Below are positions 8,793 to 17,364 of a DNA stretch of 64,000 nt, piece by piece. Source of the stretch: Pseudonocardia broussonetiae (lineage in GTDB: Bacteria > Actinomycetota > Actinomycetes > Mycobacteriales > Pseudonocardiaceae). The stretch is from assembly GCF_013155125.1 (NCBI RefSeq), contig NZ_CP053564.1, positions 3,045,501-3,109,500 on the forward strand, in the 5' to 3' direction. Below the pieces are notes generated by a model. That model had not been told where the DNA came from and searched no databases. It saw only the letters and a program-made list of their open reading frames with translations. The position numbers and the translations under genes were made by a program. Each line of letters begins with the position of its first letter. The stretch's first letter is position 1.

Positions 8793-9887
8793 GTGAGCGG
8801 CGACGGGACGCGGTGCGTGCACGGCGGACACCCACCCGGCGCGCCGGGGGACCCCCTGCACCCCGGACCAGTGCTGTCGTCCACCTTCGACCTCGGTGCC
8901 GACGAGCCGCTGCCCACCGACTTCTACGGCCGGGCGGGCAATCCGACGTGGCGGGCGCTGGAGTCGGCCATCGGCGACCTCGACGGCGGCGAGTGCGTCC
9001 TGTTCTCCTCCGGCATGGCCGCGATCGGGGCCGTCCTGCGCCTCACCGGCCGCGACGGCGCGCTGGTCCTGCCCTCGGACGGCTACTACCTCGCCCGCGC
9101 GCTGGCCCACGGCGAGCTCGCGCCGCTCGGCGTGCCGGTGCGGGAGGTGCCCACCACGGGCCCCTTCGACGGGCTGGCGGGCGCCGCGCTCGTGCTGGTG
9201 GAGACGCCCTCCAACCCGGGGCTCGACGTCGCCGACATCGCCGCCGCCGCGGCCGCCGCGCACGCGGTGGGGGCGCTGCTCGCCGTGGACAACACCACGG
9301 CCACGCCGCTGGGCCAGCGCCCGCTCGACCTCGGCGCCGACCTGGTCGTCGCCAGCGACACCAAGGCGCTCGCCGGGCACGGCGACGTCGTGCTCGGCCA
9401 CGTCAGCACCCGCGACCCCGGCCTCGCCGCCTCGCTGCGGGAGGCCCGCTCGCGCGGCGGCGCCGTGCCGGGGCCGATGGAGGCCTGGCTCGCCCACCGC
9501 GGGCTCGGGACGCTCGACCTGCGGCTGGAGCGCCAGGCCGGCAACGCCCGCGCCGTCGTCGACGCGCTGCTCGGGCACCCGGCCGTCACCGACGTCCGGT
9601 GGCCGGGACACGTGGGCGACCCCGCCCACGCCGTCGCCGCCCGCCAGATGCGGCGGTGGAACGGGGTGCTGCGGTTCACCCTCGACTCCCAGCAGGCGGT
9701 GGGGCGGTTCCTCGCGGCGAGCCGGCTGGTCGGCTCGGCCACCAGCTTCGGCGGCCTGCGCAGCACGGCCGACCGGCGGGCGCGGTGGGGCGACGACGTG
9801 GCCCCGGGCCTGCTGCGGTTCTCGGCGGGGTGCGAGGACCCCGACGACCTGGTGGCGGACGTGGTGGCGGCGCTGGAGGCGGTCTGA
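8793..9887 (+). CDS. Cystathionine gamma-lyase / gamma-synthase family PLP enzyme
   Basis: This 364-residue Cys/Met-metabolism PLP-dependent enzyme has FYGRAGNPTWRALESAIGDL (phosphate-binding Tyr/Arg), FSSGMAAIGAVL, VETPSNPGLDV, AVDNTTATPLGQRPL, and the PLP-Lys in VVASDTKALAGHGDVVLG. The family performs beta- or gamma-elimination or replacement on cystathionine-like substrates. Whether it is a lyase or a synthase cannot be decided from motifs. GTG 8793 was chosen because the N-terminal CVHGG segment follows at once; the longer frame runs back into the palindrome at 8734-8775 and is not credible. It is separated from wecB by 122 bases and appears monocistronic. Confidence 0.88.
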   Translation: MSGDGTRCVHGGHPPGAPGDPLHPGPVLSSTFDLGADEPLPTDFYGRAGNPTWRALESAIGDLDGGECVLFSSGMAAIGAVLRLTGRDGALVLPSDGYYLARALAHGELAPLGVPVREVPTTGPFDGLAGAALVLVETPSNPGLDVADIAAAAAAAHAVGALLAVDNTTATPLGQRPLDLGADLVVASDTKALAGHGDVVLGHVSTRDPGLAASLREARSRGGAVPGPMEAWLAHRGLGTLDLRLERQAGNARAVVDALLGHPAVTDVRWPGHVGDPAHAVAARQMRRWNGVLRFTLDSQQAVGRFLAASRLVGSATSFGGLRSTADRRARWGDDVAPGLLRFSAGCEDPDDLVADVVAALEAV

Positions 9888-10009
9888 CGGTGCCGGTGGC
9901 GGCCGGGGCGTGCCGAACGGGGTAGCGCTGGTCACTCCTTCCGGCCGAAACGTTCCGGGCCGTCCGGCCGACCTGATCAGTGATCGCTCCCCGGCCCCGG
10001 AGGTCCGCC

Positions 10010-11200
10010 ATGCCCACCGCACCCCGCGTGCACCTCGTGATCGGCACGCGGCCGGAGGCGGTGAAGATGGCGCCCCTGGCGCTCGCGCTGCGCCGGGCGG
10101 GGGTGCTGGAGCCGGTGCTCGTCGCCACCGGCCAGCACCCGACGATGGTGGCGCAGGCGCTGGAGGCGTTCGGGCTGGCGCCCGACGTCGTCTGCGCGCT
10201 GCACCGGACGACGGGGGAGCAGGCGGAGCTCGTCGCGCAGCTGGTGCCCGCGCTCGACGCGGTGGTCGCCGAGGGGTCGGCGGCGGTGGTCGTGCAGGGC
10301 GACACCACGTCCGCCCTGGTGGGCGGCCTGGTGGCGATGTGGCGGCGGGTGCCGGTGGTGCACCTGGAGGCGGGCCTGCGCTCGGGCGACCTGGCCGCGC
10401 CGTTCCCGGAGGAGGCCAACCGCCGCCTGCTCGGGGTGTTCGCCGACCTGCACCTCGCGCCCACCCGGCGGGCCGCCGACGCGCTGCGCGCCGAGGCCGC
10501 GGCCGTCGGCGCGGGCACCGACCGGGTGCTGCTCGTCGGCAACACCGTCGTCGACGCCGTGCTGGAGGTGGCGGCGTCGGTGATCGCCGCCGACGCCCCG
10601 GCGCCGCAGGACCCGCGCCTGGCGGCCGTGCACGAGGCCGTCACCGCGGGGCGCTCGCGCCTGCTGCTGGTCACCGCGCACCGCCGCGAGTCGTGGGGCG
10701 CGCCGCTGGACCGGGTGCTGGCCGCGACCCGCCAGGTCGTCGACGCCCACCCCGACCTCGTCTGCGTGCTCCCCGCGCACGCCAACCCGGCCGTGCGCGC
10801 CCAGGTCGACGCCGCGCTCGGCGACCACCCGCGCGTCGTCGTCACCGACCCGCTGCCCTACCCGGAGCTCTGCCGCCTGCTGGCCCGCGCCGCGCTCGTG
10901 CTCAGCGACTCCGGCGGCATCCAGGAGGAGGCGCCCTCGTTCGGGGTGCCGGTGGTGGTGCTGCGCGAGGTCACCGAGCGGATGGAGGCCGTCGACGTCG
11001 GCTGGGCGCAGCTCGTCGGCACCGACACCGCCCGGATCGTCGCGGCGGCCAAGGGCGTCCTCGACGGCGACCGCACCGTCCCGCGCACGGGCAACCCGTT
11101 CGGGGACGGCCGCGCCGCGCGGCGCAGCGCCGACGCCCTGGCCTGGCTGCTCGGCCTCGGCGACCGTCCCGCGGACTTCGCGGTGGATCACGCTGGGTGA
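10010..11200 (+). CDS. wecB: UDP-N-acetylglucosamine 2-epimerase (non-hydrolysing)
   Basis: This 396-residue GT-B-fold epimerase interconverts UDP-GlcNAc and UDP-ManNAc. It shows VIGTRPEAVKMAPL at the N-terminus, QGDTTSALVGGL, HLEAGLRSGD, PFPEEANRR, and the UDP-binding VLSDSGGIQEEAPSFGVPV. The product, UDP-ManNAc, is a precursor of ManNAc or ManNAcA in surface glycans, which fits the many polysaccharide genes downstream. ATG 10010 is preceded by GGAGG at 7-8 bases; the longer GTG at 9980 is not needed. Upstream (9888-10009) I see no gene. Confidence 0.94.
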   Translation: MPTAPRVHLVIGTRPEAVKMAPLALALRRAGVLEPVLVATGQHPTMVAQALEAFGLAPDVVCALHRTTGEQAELVAQLVPALDAVVAEGSAAVVVQGDTTSALVGGLVAMWRRVPVVHLEAGLRSGDLAAPFPEEANRRLLGVFADLHLAPTRRAADALRAEAAAVGAGTDRVLLVGNTVVDAVLEVAASVIAADAPAPQDPRLAAVHEAVTAGRSRLLLVTAHRRESWGAPLDRVLAATRQVVDAHPDLVCVLPAHANPAVRAQVDAALGDHPRVVVTDPLPYPELCRLLARAALVLSDSGGIQEEAPSFGVPVVVLREVTERMEAVDVGWAQLVGTDTARIVAAAKGVLDGDRTVPRTGNPFGDGRAARRSADALAWLLGLGDRPADFAVDHAG

Positions 11201-11232
11201 CCATTCGGTCGCGAAACACTAGGCCGATCGGT

Positions 11233-11267
11233 GTAACGTCTCGTACTTCCGTGACGATCACGTGATC
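11233..11267 (+). promoter_or_regulatory. GTAACG motif and 12-bp palindrome upstream of the DUF4397-sortase pair
   Basis: In the 139-base gap before the DUF4397 gene, GTAACG (11233-11238) is followed by a perfect palindrome, GATCACGTGATC (11256-11267). The palindrome lies about 73 bases before the start codon, a position suitable for an operator. No convincing -35/-10 pair is visible. Confidence 0.3.
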
Positions 11268-11339
11268 AGAAAGGTCGATCCACTGCGGACGGTGCGCACG
11301 AACGTCCCGGCAGACCACCTCGATCACCGGGAGATCACC

Positions 11340-12317
11340 ATGGGCCAGCACCGCGCCGCCGGGCGCCCTGCTCCGCGCCGCACGCACCGCGCGAGCGGCA
11401 TCGTCGGCCTGCTGATGCTCGGCACGGCCTCGCTGCTCGCCGCGGTCCCCGCGCACGCGGCGCAGGCCCCCGAGACCGGGCAGGTGCGCCTGGGGCACCT
11501 CTCGCCCAGCACGCCCGCCGTCGACGTCTACCTGACGGAACCGGGCGCGGTCGCCTCACGCACCCCGCTCGTCGCCGACGCCGGGTACGGCGCGGTCACC
11601 CCGTACCAGTCGCTGACGGCCGGTCGCTGGACCGTGGAGATGCGGCCCGCCGGCACCTCGCCCGACACCCCGGCCCCGCTCAGCGCGGCGCTGGAGGTCT
11701 CACCCGGCTCGGCGCAGTCGCTGCTGTTCTTCGACACCGGTGAGGGCGGCACCGTGCAGGGGCAGCTCCTCACCGACGACCTGGCGGTCGCCCCGGCCGG
11801 CTCCGGCCGCGTCCGGATCATCCAGGGCGCCGAGGGCGGCGCCCCGGTCGAGATGCAGGCCGCGGGCGGTCCCCGGCTGGCCACCGACCTGGCGTACGGC
11901 TCGGTCACCGACTACGCCACCGTCGACGCCCGCGCCTGGGACGTCGCCATCGCCTCGGGCGAGGAGCGGCTGCAGGCCACCCTCGACGTGACCGACGGCT
12001 CGGTGAGCACGGTCGTCCTCACCCGCGACGCCGCGGGCACGCTGGCCGTCACCCCGCTCGCCGACGTCACCGGCAGCCTCGCCCCGGCCCTGCCCGGCCT
12101 CCCCGAGCTCAGCGGCGCCCCCGTCGCCGGGCCCGGCGAGGAGGAGGCGCCCGCCGCCACCGGTCCCGCGCTGCCCCAGGGCGGCGTCCCCGCCGGCGGC
12201 GGTGCGACGGCCGGCGGGTCCGACCCCGGGCCGATCCTGCTCGCCCTGGCCGGAGCGCTGCTGCTGGTCTTCGGCGTCTCCGGATCGTCCCCGCTGCGCC
12301 GCTCGCGGCACCGCTGA
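11340..12317 (+). CDS. DUF4397 domain surface protein with C-terminal membrane anchor
   Basis: This 325-residue exported protein has a signal peptide (residues 1-40, ending AVPAHA) and a DUF4397-type domain starting VRLGHLSPSTPAVDVYL, with repeated beta-strand-rich segments (YGAVTPYQSL, YGSVTDYATV). A Pro/Gly/Ala-rich linker follows, then a hydrophobic helix (about 296-315) and a short basic tail, RRSRHR. That C-terminus is organised like a cell-wall sorting signal, with LPQGGVPAGGG before the helix instead of a canonical LPXTG. A class F sortase gene starts 5 bases after its stop, so it is the probable sortase substrate. ATG 11340 has GGGAG at 7 bases. The domain's function is unknown; a surface or adhesive role is an inference. 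Confidence 0.85.
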   Translation: MGQHRAAGRPAPRRTHRASGIVGLLMLGTASLLAAVPAHAAQAPETGQVRLGHLSPSTPAVDVYLTEPGAVASRTPLVADAGYGAVTPYQSLTAGRWTVEMRPAGTSPDTPAPLSAALEVSPGSAQSLLFFDTGEGGTVQGQLLTDDLAVAPAGSGRVRIIQGAEGGAPVEMQAAGGPRLATDLAYGSVTDYATVDARAWDVAIASGEERLQATLDVTDGSVSTVVLTRDAAGTLAVTPLADVTGSLAPALPGLPELSGAPVAGPGEEEAPAATGPALPQGGVPAGGGATAGGSDPGPILLALAGALLLVFGVSGSSPLRRSRHR

Positions 12318-12321
12318 CCCG

Positions 12322-12993
12322 GTGAGCGCGCCGACGCTGGGCCGGCACTCCGCCGACCAGGGAGCCGCCCCGTCCGCACCGCCCCCGCGGTCGTCCGCCC
12401 CGCTGCGGGCCACCGCGGCGGCGCTGCTGATCTGCGTGCCGCTGATGGGCCCGTTCGACCTGTTCGGCGTCGACGAGCCGGAGGCGGTCACCACCGAGGT
12501 GCCGCTCGCGTCGGCCGCCCGGGTCGTGCGGGTCGACCAGCCGGCGCCCGCCGCGCGGCCGGTCGGGCTCACCGTGCCCGCCATCGGGCTGGCCGAGCCC
12601 GCGCTCGTCGACCTGGGCATCGCCGGCGACGGCCGCCTGCAGGCGCCGGAGGACTTCTCCCGCGTCGGCTGGTACACCGGCGGCGTCGCCCCGGGCGACC
12701 CCGGCCCCGCGGTCCTGGTCGGCCACGTCGACTCCTGGCGCGGGCCGGCCGTGTTCTTCCGGATCCGCGAGCTGACGCCGGGCGCGGAGGTCCTCGTGCC
12801 GCGCGAGGACGGCAGCACGGCCCGGTTCGTCGTCGACGCCGTGGAGCAGTACCCCAAGGACGGCTTCCCCACCGAGCGCGTCTACGGCCCCACGGCCGAC
12901 GCGCAGCTGCGGCTCATCACGTGCGGCGGCAGCTTCGACCGGGCGGCGCGCTCCTACCGCGACAACATCGTCGTCTACGCCTCGCTGCGCTGA
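12322..12993 (+). CDS. Class F sortase
   Basis: This 223-residue transpeptidase has an N-terminal membrane segment (about 29-45), then a sortase beta-barrel. The catalytic His lies in VLVGHVDSW (H135), Cys in LRLITCGGSF (C201), and Arg in SYRDNIVVY (about R213). Class F sortases of actinobacteria attach proteins to the cell wall or surface polymers. The gene starts 5 bases after the DUF4397 protein stop and is probably translationally coupled with it. GTG 12322 gives a normal length; upstream in-frame codons overlap the preceding gene. That the DUF4397 protein is its substrate is inferred from adjacency and the C-terminal anchor. Confidence 0.9.
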   Translation: MSAPTLGRHSADQGAAPSAPPPRSSAPLRATAAALLICVPLMGPFDLFGVDEPEAVTTEVPLASAARVVRVDQPAPAARPVGLTVPAIGLAEPALVDLGIAGDGRLQAPEDFSRVGWYTGGVAPGDPGPAVLVGHVDSWRGPAVFFRIRELTPGAEVLVPREDGSTARFVVDAVEQYPKDGFPTERVYGPTADAQLRLITCGGSFDRAARSYRDNIVVYASLR

Positions 12994-13121
12994 GTAGGCA
13001 GCTGCTCACGCTCGCGACCAGCGGTTATGTCCTGGGTCACCCGCGCTAACGGCGGTCGACCCGGACGCGACTGAACGGACGAACCGGGTCTGCTCCGACC
13101 CGCCGCAGGAGGGACAGGCCC

Positions 13122-13988
13122 GTGCCGGACGTCATCGGGGAGTACGGGGGCTACGCCCTCCTCGTCCTCTCGGCCCTGGCCGCCGCGGTCGGCATCGTCG
13201 CGCAGACGGTCGCCGCGCGGCGCACCGAGCAGCGCGACGCCGTCGACCCCGGCATCCTCGTGCGGCTGGCCACCGACCGCGTGTACCTGTTCGGGTTCGG
13301 CTCCCAGGTCCTCGCCTTCCTCGCCCGCGCGACGCTGCCGCTCTACATCGTGCAGGCCGGTTCGTCCTCGGCCGTCGGCCTCGCCGCGGTGATCGGGCTG
13401 GTCGTGCTGGGCTGGCGGGTCAGCGGCCGGGAGATCGCCGCGCTCGGCGTCCTGGCGGTCGGGCTGCTGCTCCTCGTGGGAGCCGCCGAGTCGTCGGTGG
13501 CCGCCCCGATGCCGCCCGCGCTGGGGTTCGGCCTGCTCGCCGCGCTGCTCGCCGTCGTCGCCCTCGCGTTCCCGGCCGCCCGGATCCCCGGCGCGCCGGG
13601 GGCCGTCGCGATGGGCGCGCTGGCCGGCGTCGCGTTCGCCGTGCTCGCCCTCTGCGGGCGCCCGCTCGCCGCGGGCCCGCTGCTGGAGCTCCCGCTGCAG
13701 CCACTGGCCTGGCTGATGGTCGCCTCCGCGCTCGTCGGGCAGGCGCTGCTGGCCGCCGCGCTGCAGCGCTCGTCCACGACCGTCGCCGCCGCCTCGATGG
13801 ACGCCACCACCGTCGTCCTCGCCTCCGTCCTCGGCGTCACCGTGCTCGGCGACCAGATCGCCGCCGGTCGCGGCTGGTGGGTCGCCGCGGGCCTGACGCT
13901 GGTGGTCGCGGCCGTCGTCGCCATGGCCGTCGTCGGCCGCCCCTCGCGCGAGCAGCTGCCCGCGCCCGTCGCGGGAGTCGCCGCGTGA
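13122..13988 (+). CDS. Multi-pass membrane protein, DMT/EamA-like
   Basis: This 288-residue hydrophobic protein has nine or ten predicted helices and no large soluble domain. The pattern of paired helices, a conserved-looking FGSQVLAFLARATLPLYIVQ segment and the C-terminal LASVLGVTVLGDQ recall drug/metabolite transporter (EamA) proteins, but the match is not strong enough to name a substrate. GTG 13122 is preceded by AGGAGGGA. It overlaps the downstream deacetylase by 4 bases, so the two are co-translated; a role in export or supply for glycan modification is possible but speculative. Confidence 0.75.
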   Translation: MPDVIGEYGGYALLVLSALAAAVGIVAQTVAARRTEQRDAVDPGILVRLATDRVYLFGFGSQVLAFLARATLPLYIVQAGSSSAVGLAAVIGLVVLGWRVSGREIAALGVLAVGLLLLVGAAESSVAAPMPPALGFGLLAALLAVVALAFPAARIPGAPGAVAMGALAGVAFAVLALCGRPLAAGPLLELPLQPLAWLMVASALVGQALLAAALQRSSTTVAAASMDATTVVLASVLGVTVLGDQIAAGRGWWVAAGLTLVVAAVVAMAVVGRPSREQLPAPVAGVAA

Positions 13989-14938
13989 CCCGCCCCACCG
14001 CGAGCGTCTCGCTCGACCTCGACAACCTCTGGGCCTACCTCAAGACCCACGGCGACCCGGGCTGGGAGTCCCGTCCGAGCTTCCTGCCCACCGCCGTCCC
14101 GCGGCTGCTGGAGCTGCTCGGCGAGCACCGCCTCGCCACCACGGTGTTCGTGGTCGGCGCCGACGCCGAGCGCGAGGACGGCGCGAAGGCCGTGGCCGCG
14201 ATCGCCGCGGCCGGGCACGAGGTCGCCAACCACAGCTGGGGCCACGAGCCCTGGCTGCACCGCTACGGCCCCGACGAGCTGGAGGCCGAGCTCTCCCGCA
14301 CCGAGGACGCGATCGTGGCCGCCGGCGCGCCCCGCCCGGTCGGGTTCCGCGGCCCGGGCTACAGCATCACCCCGGAGCTGCTGGCGCTGCTGCACCGCCG
14401 CGGGTACCTCTACGACGCCACGACGCTGCCCACCTGGATCGGCCCGCTGGCCCGCGCCTACCACTACCGCGGCACGCCGAAGGAGGAGCGCGGCGAGCTG
14501 TTCGGCCCGGTCTCCGACGTCCGCGCGCCGATCCACCCGTACCGCTGGAGCGACGCGGGCGGCCTCGTCGAGCTGCCGGTCACCACCATGCCGCTCACCC
14601 GCCTGCCCATCCACGGCTCCTACCTGCTGCAGCTGCACCAGGCCTCGCCGCGGCTGGCGCGGGCCTACCTCGCCACCGCGCTGGCGCTGTGCCGGCTGCG
14701 CGGCGTGCAGCCCTCGCTGCTGCTGCACCCCACCGACGTGCTCGACGCCGCCGAGGCGCCCGGCATGGAGTTCTTCCCCGGCATGGCGGTGCCCGGGCGC
14801 GAGAAGGCCGCGCTGCTGGGCCACGTGCTGGCCTCGCTGCGGTCCCGGTTCGACGTCGTCGGCACCGGCGAGCACGTCGCCCGCCTGCGCGACGCCGGCA
14901 TCCGGCGCCACCGCGGCACGGCCGCGGTGGCGCGCTAG
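13985..14938 (+). CDS. NodB-like polysaccharide deacetylase
   Basis: This 317-residue metal-dependent deacetylase fold begins ASVSLDLDNLW (the usual DD metal/acid motif as DLD). It continues with the His pair in HEVANHSWGHEP, GFRGPGYSIT, and a C-terminal LLLHPTDVLD segment. Family members remove N- or O-acetyl groups from glycans such as chitin, poly-GlcNAc or peptidoglycan. No signal peptide is visible, so it is probably cytoplasmic or acts on a lipid-linked intermediate. It overlaps the upstream membrane protein (GTGA) and ends 5 bases before the convergent Wzz-like gene. Residue spacing fits the family, but substrate is unknown. Confidence 0.85.
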   Translation: MTRPTASVSLDLDNLWAYLKTHGDPGWESRPSFLPTAVPRLLELLGEHRLATTVFVVGADAEREDGAKAVAAIAAAGHEVANHSWGHEPWLHRYGPDELEAELSRTEDAIVAAGAPRPVGFRGPGYSITPELLALLHRRGYLYDATTLPTWIGPLARAYHYRGTPKEERGELFGPVSDVRAPIHPYRWSDAGGLVELPVTTMPLTRLPIHGSYLLQLHQASPRLARAYLATALALCRLRGVQPSLLLHPTDVLDAAEAPGMEFFPGMAVPGREKAALLGHVLASLRSRFDVVGTGEHVARLRDAGIRRHRGTAAVAR

Positions 14939-14943
14939 CCGGC

Positions 14944-15876
14944 TCAGTCCAGCACGACCGCGATCACGGCGGACTTCTCGGGGAGGGTGGCGGTGGCGGC
15001 AGCGAGCTCGTCGGGCGTGGTCGCCCGCGCGTCGAGCACGGCCACCACCGAGGCCGGGGCGCGCACCGCCGTCGGGTCGGCGTCGTCGCCGTCGACGGGC
15101 ACGTCGTGCTCGCCCAGCCCGCGCCGGATCTCCACCACCCGGTCGGCCCGGCCGGGGCCCACCGCGAGCACGCGGACGGGGCGCCCGCTGGCGCGCTGCA
15201 GGGCGGAGATGCGGTCGCCGAGCGTGCGGTCGCTGCCGTCGAGGACGGCCACCGGCGGGTGCCCGGCGCGCTCCAGCGCCGCCTGGATGCCCTGGACGTC
15301 GGTGGCCCGCGAGCGCAGCCGGCCCGCGACCAGCGCCGCCACCAGCCCCGCGACGATCGCGGCGGCCAGCCCGATCGCGAGCGCCGACGCGGGCGTCGGG
15401 CCGACGTCGCTGACGCGCGGGGTGTCGTCGAGCGCCTCGAAGCGCGCGGCGGGCTCGAGCACGTCGGTGGCGATCAGCGCCTCGACCACGGCGACGGTGA
15501 GCGCGCCCGCGAGCTCCGCGCTGGCGGCGCGGACCGTCACCCGCGCGACGCCGGCCCCCGGCACCAGCGCGACGTCGACGTCCCCGGCCAGCTCGTCGGC
15601 GGACGGCGCGCCGGGCACCGCGGCGACGACGCGGCCGAGCACCGTCGGGCTCGCGGCCAGCTCGGGCAGCGCGGGCAGCCCCAGCGCGACGACCTCGCCG
15701 AACTGCGTCGAGGCGGGCGTGAGGATGTCGGAGACCGGGCGGGCGATCAGGCTGGACTCGCCCTCGAACACCGCGGGGCGGGCCAGCAGGGCGCCGGCGA
15801 CGGCGGCGCCCACCAGCACCCCTGCCACCAGCCCGGCGACGAGCCGCTGCCTGCGGTCGGCGCGCAGCACGTTCAC
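14944..15876 (-). CDS. Wzz-like chain-length/polysaccharide export regulator
   Basis: This 310-residue protein has a first membrane helix (about 10-32), an extracytoplasmic stretch with QFGEVVALGLPALPELAASP, a second helix (about 162-184) and a C-terminal cytosolic domain. This is the layout of polysaccharide co-polymerases (Wzz/CapA). The cytosolic part looks like a P-loop or Rossmann-type domain but has no Walker A motif, so it is probably not a tyrosine kinase. It is clearly paralogous to the C-terminal half of the fusion gene at 17361-19376. The GTG at 15876 lacks a ribosome site. A 16-codon reading frame upstream (15873-15923) ends in an overlapping TGA and might couple translation. Confidence 0.8.
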   Translation of the reverse strand: MNVLRADRRQRLVAGLVAGVLVGAAVAGALLARPAVFEGESSLIARPVSDILTPASTQFGEVVALGLPALPELAASPTVLGRVVAAVPGAPSADELAGDVDVALVPGAGVARVTVRAASAELAGALTVAVVEALIATDVLEPAARFEALDDTPRVSDVGPTPASALAIGLAAAIVAGLVAALVAGRLRSRATDVQGIQAALERAGHPPVAVLDGSDRTLGDRISALQRASGRPVRVLAVGPGRADRVVEIRRGLGEHDVPVDGDDADPTAVRAPASVVAVLDARATTPDELAAATATLPEKSAVIAVVLD

Positions 15877-15923
15877 GACGGGACCGGGGCGGCGGCGATG
15901 CGGGTCGCGGCGATGTGGGTCAT
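15873..15923 (-). other. Possible 16-codon upstream reading frame of the Wzz-like gene
   Basis: An ATG at 15923 opens a 16-residue frame whose TGA overlaps the GTG start of the Wzz-like gene. Because that GTG has no Shine-Dalgarno sequence, translation might be coupled to or started from this short frame. The peptide has no recognisable motif; this is a weak inference. Confidence 0.25.
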
Positions 15924-16098
15924 GGTCGCGGGATCGTAGCGCTCTCCGCAACGCGCTCCACGCGCCGGTGACCTGCACGAGCACCCGTATGGGGAGGATC
16001 ACCACTGCGCAGATCGGGCTAACGTCCGCTGGTCCGGCAGCGACGGCATCGACGACGGGTCCGCAGGCCCGGCGCGCCGCCGGCGCGGAGGAGGCGGG

Positions 16099-17364
16099 AT
16101 GAGCGTGTCGCAGGCCCTCGTGGCCGGTCCGAGCCTCGGCCCGGCGCCCGCGGCCCGGCGCCCGCTCGACGAGCGCCTGGTGCACCTCACGGCGCTGCTC
16201 GTCGTCGGGCTCGCGCCCGTCGAGGGCTACCTGCTCGACCTCGGCGGCCAGCTCGCCAAGGTGCCCACCGTCCTGTTCGTCCTCGCGTGGGCCGCGTCCC
16301 GGGTGCGGCAGCGCTCCCGGCCGCGGCTGCACGGGGTGCACGTGCTCGTCGCCGCGCTCGCCGCGGTCGTGCTCGTCTCCACCGCGGTGCACCTGCGCGA
16401 GCCCTACGCGGTGGAGTACGCGATCCGCTGGCTGCCGTTCCTGGCGCTGGCCGCGCTGCTGGTCGACGTCGCCGGGCGGGACGTGCCGGTGCGCCACCTG
16501 CTCGCCGCCGCCGTCGTCGGTGCCTGCGCGGCCGGGTTCGGCGCCGTCTACAGCGTCCTGGTCCTGGGCGAGGCGCGGGCCTCGGGCCCGCTCGAGGACC
16601 CCAACGACCTGGCGTGCGTGCTCGTCGCGGCGCTGCCGCTGCTGGTGGCGCTCACCCCCGGGCCGGGTGCCCGCCGCCTGCCGGCCGTCGCGCGCGGGAC
16701 GCTGCTGCTCCTGGCCGCCGCCGTGCTCGTCGTCGGCGCCGGGATCACGTTCTCCCGCGGTGGGGGCTTCGCCGCGGCGGCCGCGGTGGCGGTGCTGCTG
16801 GCCCGCCGGGCGGTCCCGGCGAGGGCGATCGGCGGCGTGCTGGCGCTGGTCGCGGTCGGGGCCGGGATGCTGCTGCTGGTGGCGCCCGCGCAGCTCGACC
16901 GGGCGCTGGACGAGAAGGCCTACATCGCCGGCACCAACATCGACACCCGCGAGCTGCGCTGGCAGGCCGCCGCCCGGATGCTCGCCGGCGACCCGCTGCT
17001 GGGCGTCGGCCCCGGCGGGTTCCGCTCCGAGTACGCCGAGGCGTCGCACGTCGCCGAGCTGGTCGAGCAGACGCCGGTGGCGCACTCCATGTACCTCGAG
17101 GTCGGCGCGGAGCTGGGCCTGCCGGGCCTGCTGCTGTTCCTGGGCGTCGTCGCGTCGGGGTTCGTCGCGTCGGAGCGCGCGCTGCGCCTGGGCGCCGACC
17201 GCCGGGTGGTCGCGGCGGTGCAGGCGAGCCTGGTGGCCGTCGTCGTCGCGTCGATCTTCCTGTCCGAGCAGTACTACCTACCGCTGTGGTCGCTCGTGGC
17301 CGTGGCCTGTGGGCTCGAGCTGTCGCAACGGCAGCAGGGCCGAGCGAGAGGACGGTCCCGGTGA
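16099..17364 (+). CDS. O-antigen ligase / Wzy-like polymerase
   Basis: This 421-residue polytopic membrane protein has about ten to twelve hydrophobic segments. The large extracytoplasmic loop near residues 275-335 has TRELRWQAAARMLAGDPLLGVGPGGFRSEY and then a conserved His (VAHSMYLEVGAELGLPG). That loop is the signature of Wzy_C/O-antigen ligase proteins, which polymerise or ligate lipid-linked oligosaccharide repeats outside the membrane. ATG 16099 has GGAGGAGG at about 6 bases. It is the first gene of a plus-strand operon to 24319; its stop overlaps the next GTG by 4 bases. Polymerase rather than ligase is favoured because a flippase and Wzz-like domains are nearby. Confidence 0.87.
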   Translation: MSVSQALVAGPSLGPAPAARRPLDERLVHLTALLVVGLAPVEGYLLDLGGQLAKVPTVLFVLAWAASRVRQRSRPRLHGVHVLVAALAAVVLVSTAVHLREPYAVEYAIRWLPFLALAALLVDVAGRDVPVRHLLAAAVVGACAAGFGAVYSVLVLGEARASGPLEDPNDLACVLVAALPLLVALTPGPGARRLPAVARGTLLLLAAAVLVVGAGITFSRGGGFAAAAAVAVLLARRAVPARAIGGVLALVAVGAGMLLLVAPAQLDRALDEKAYIAGTNIDTRELRWQAAARMLAGDPLLGVGPGGFRSEYAEASHVAELVEQTPVAHSMYLEVGAELGLPGLLLFLGVVASGFVASERALRLGADRRVVAAVQASLVAVVVASIFLSEQYYLPLWSLVAVACGLELSQRQQGRARGRSR

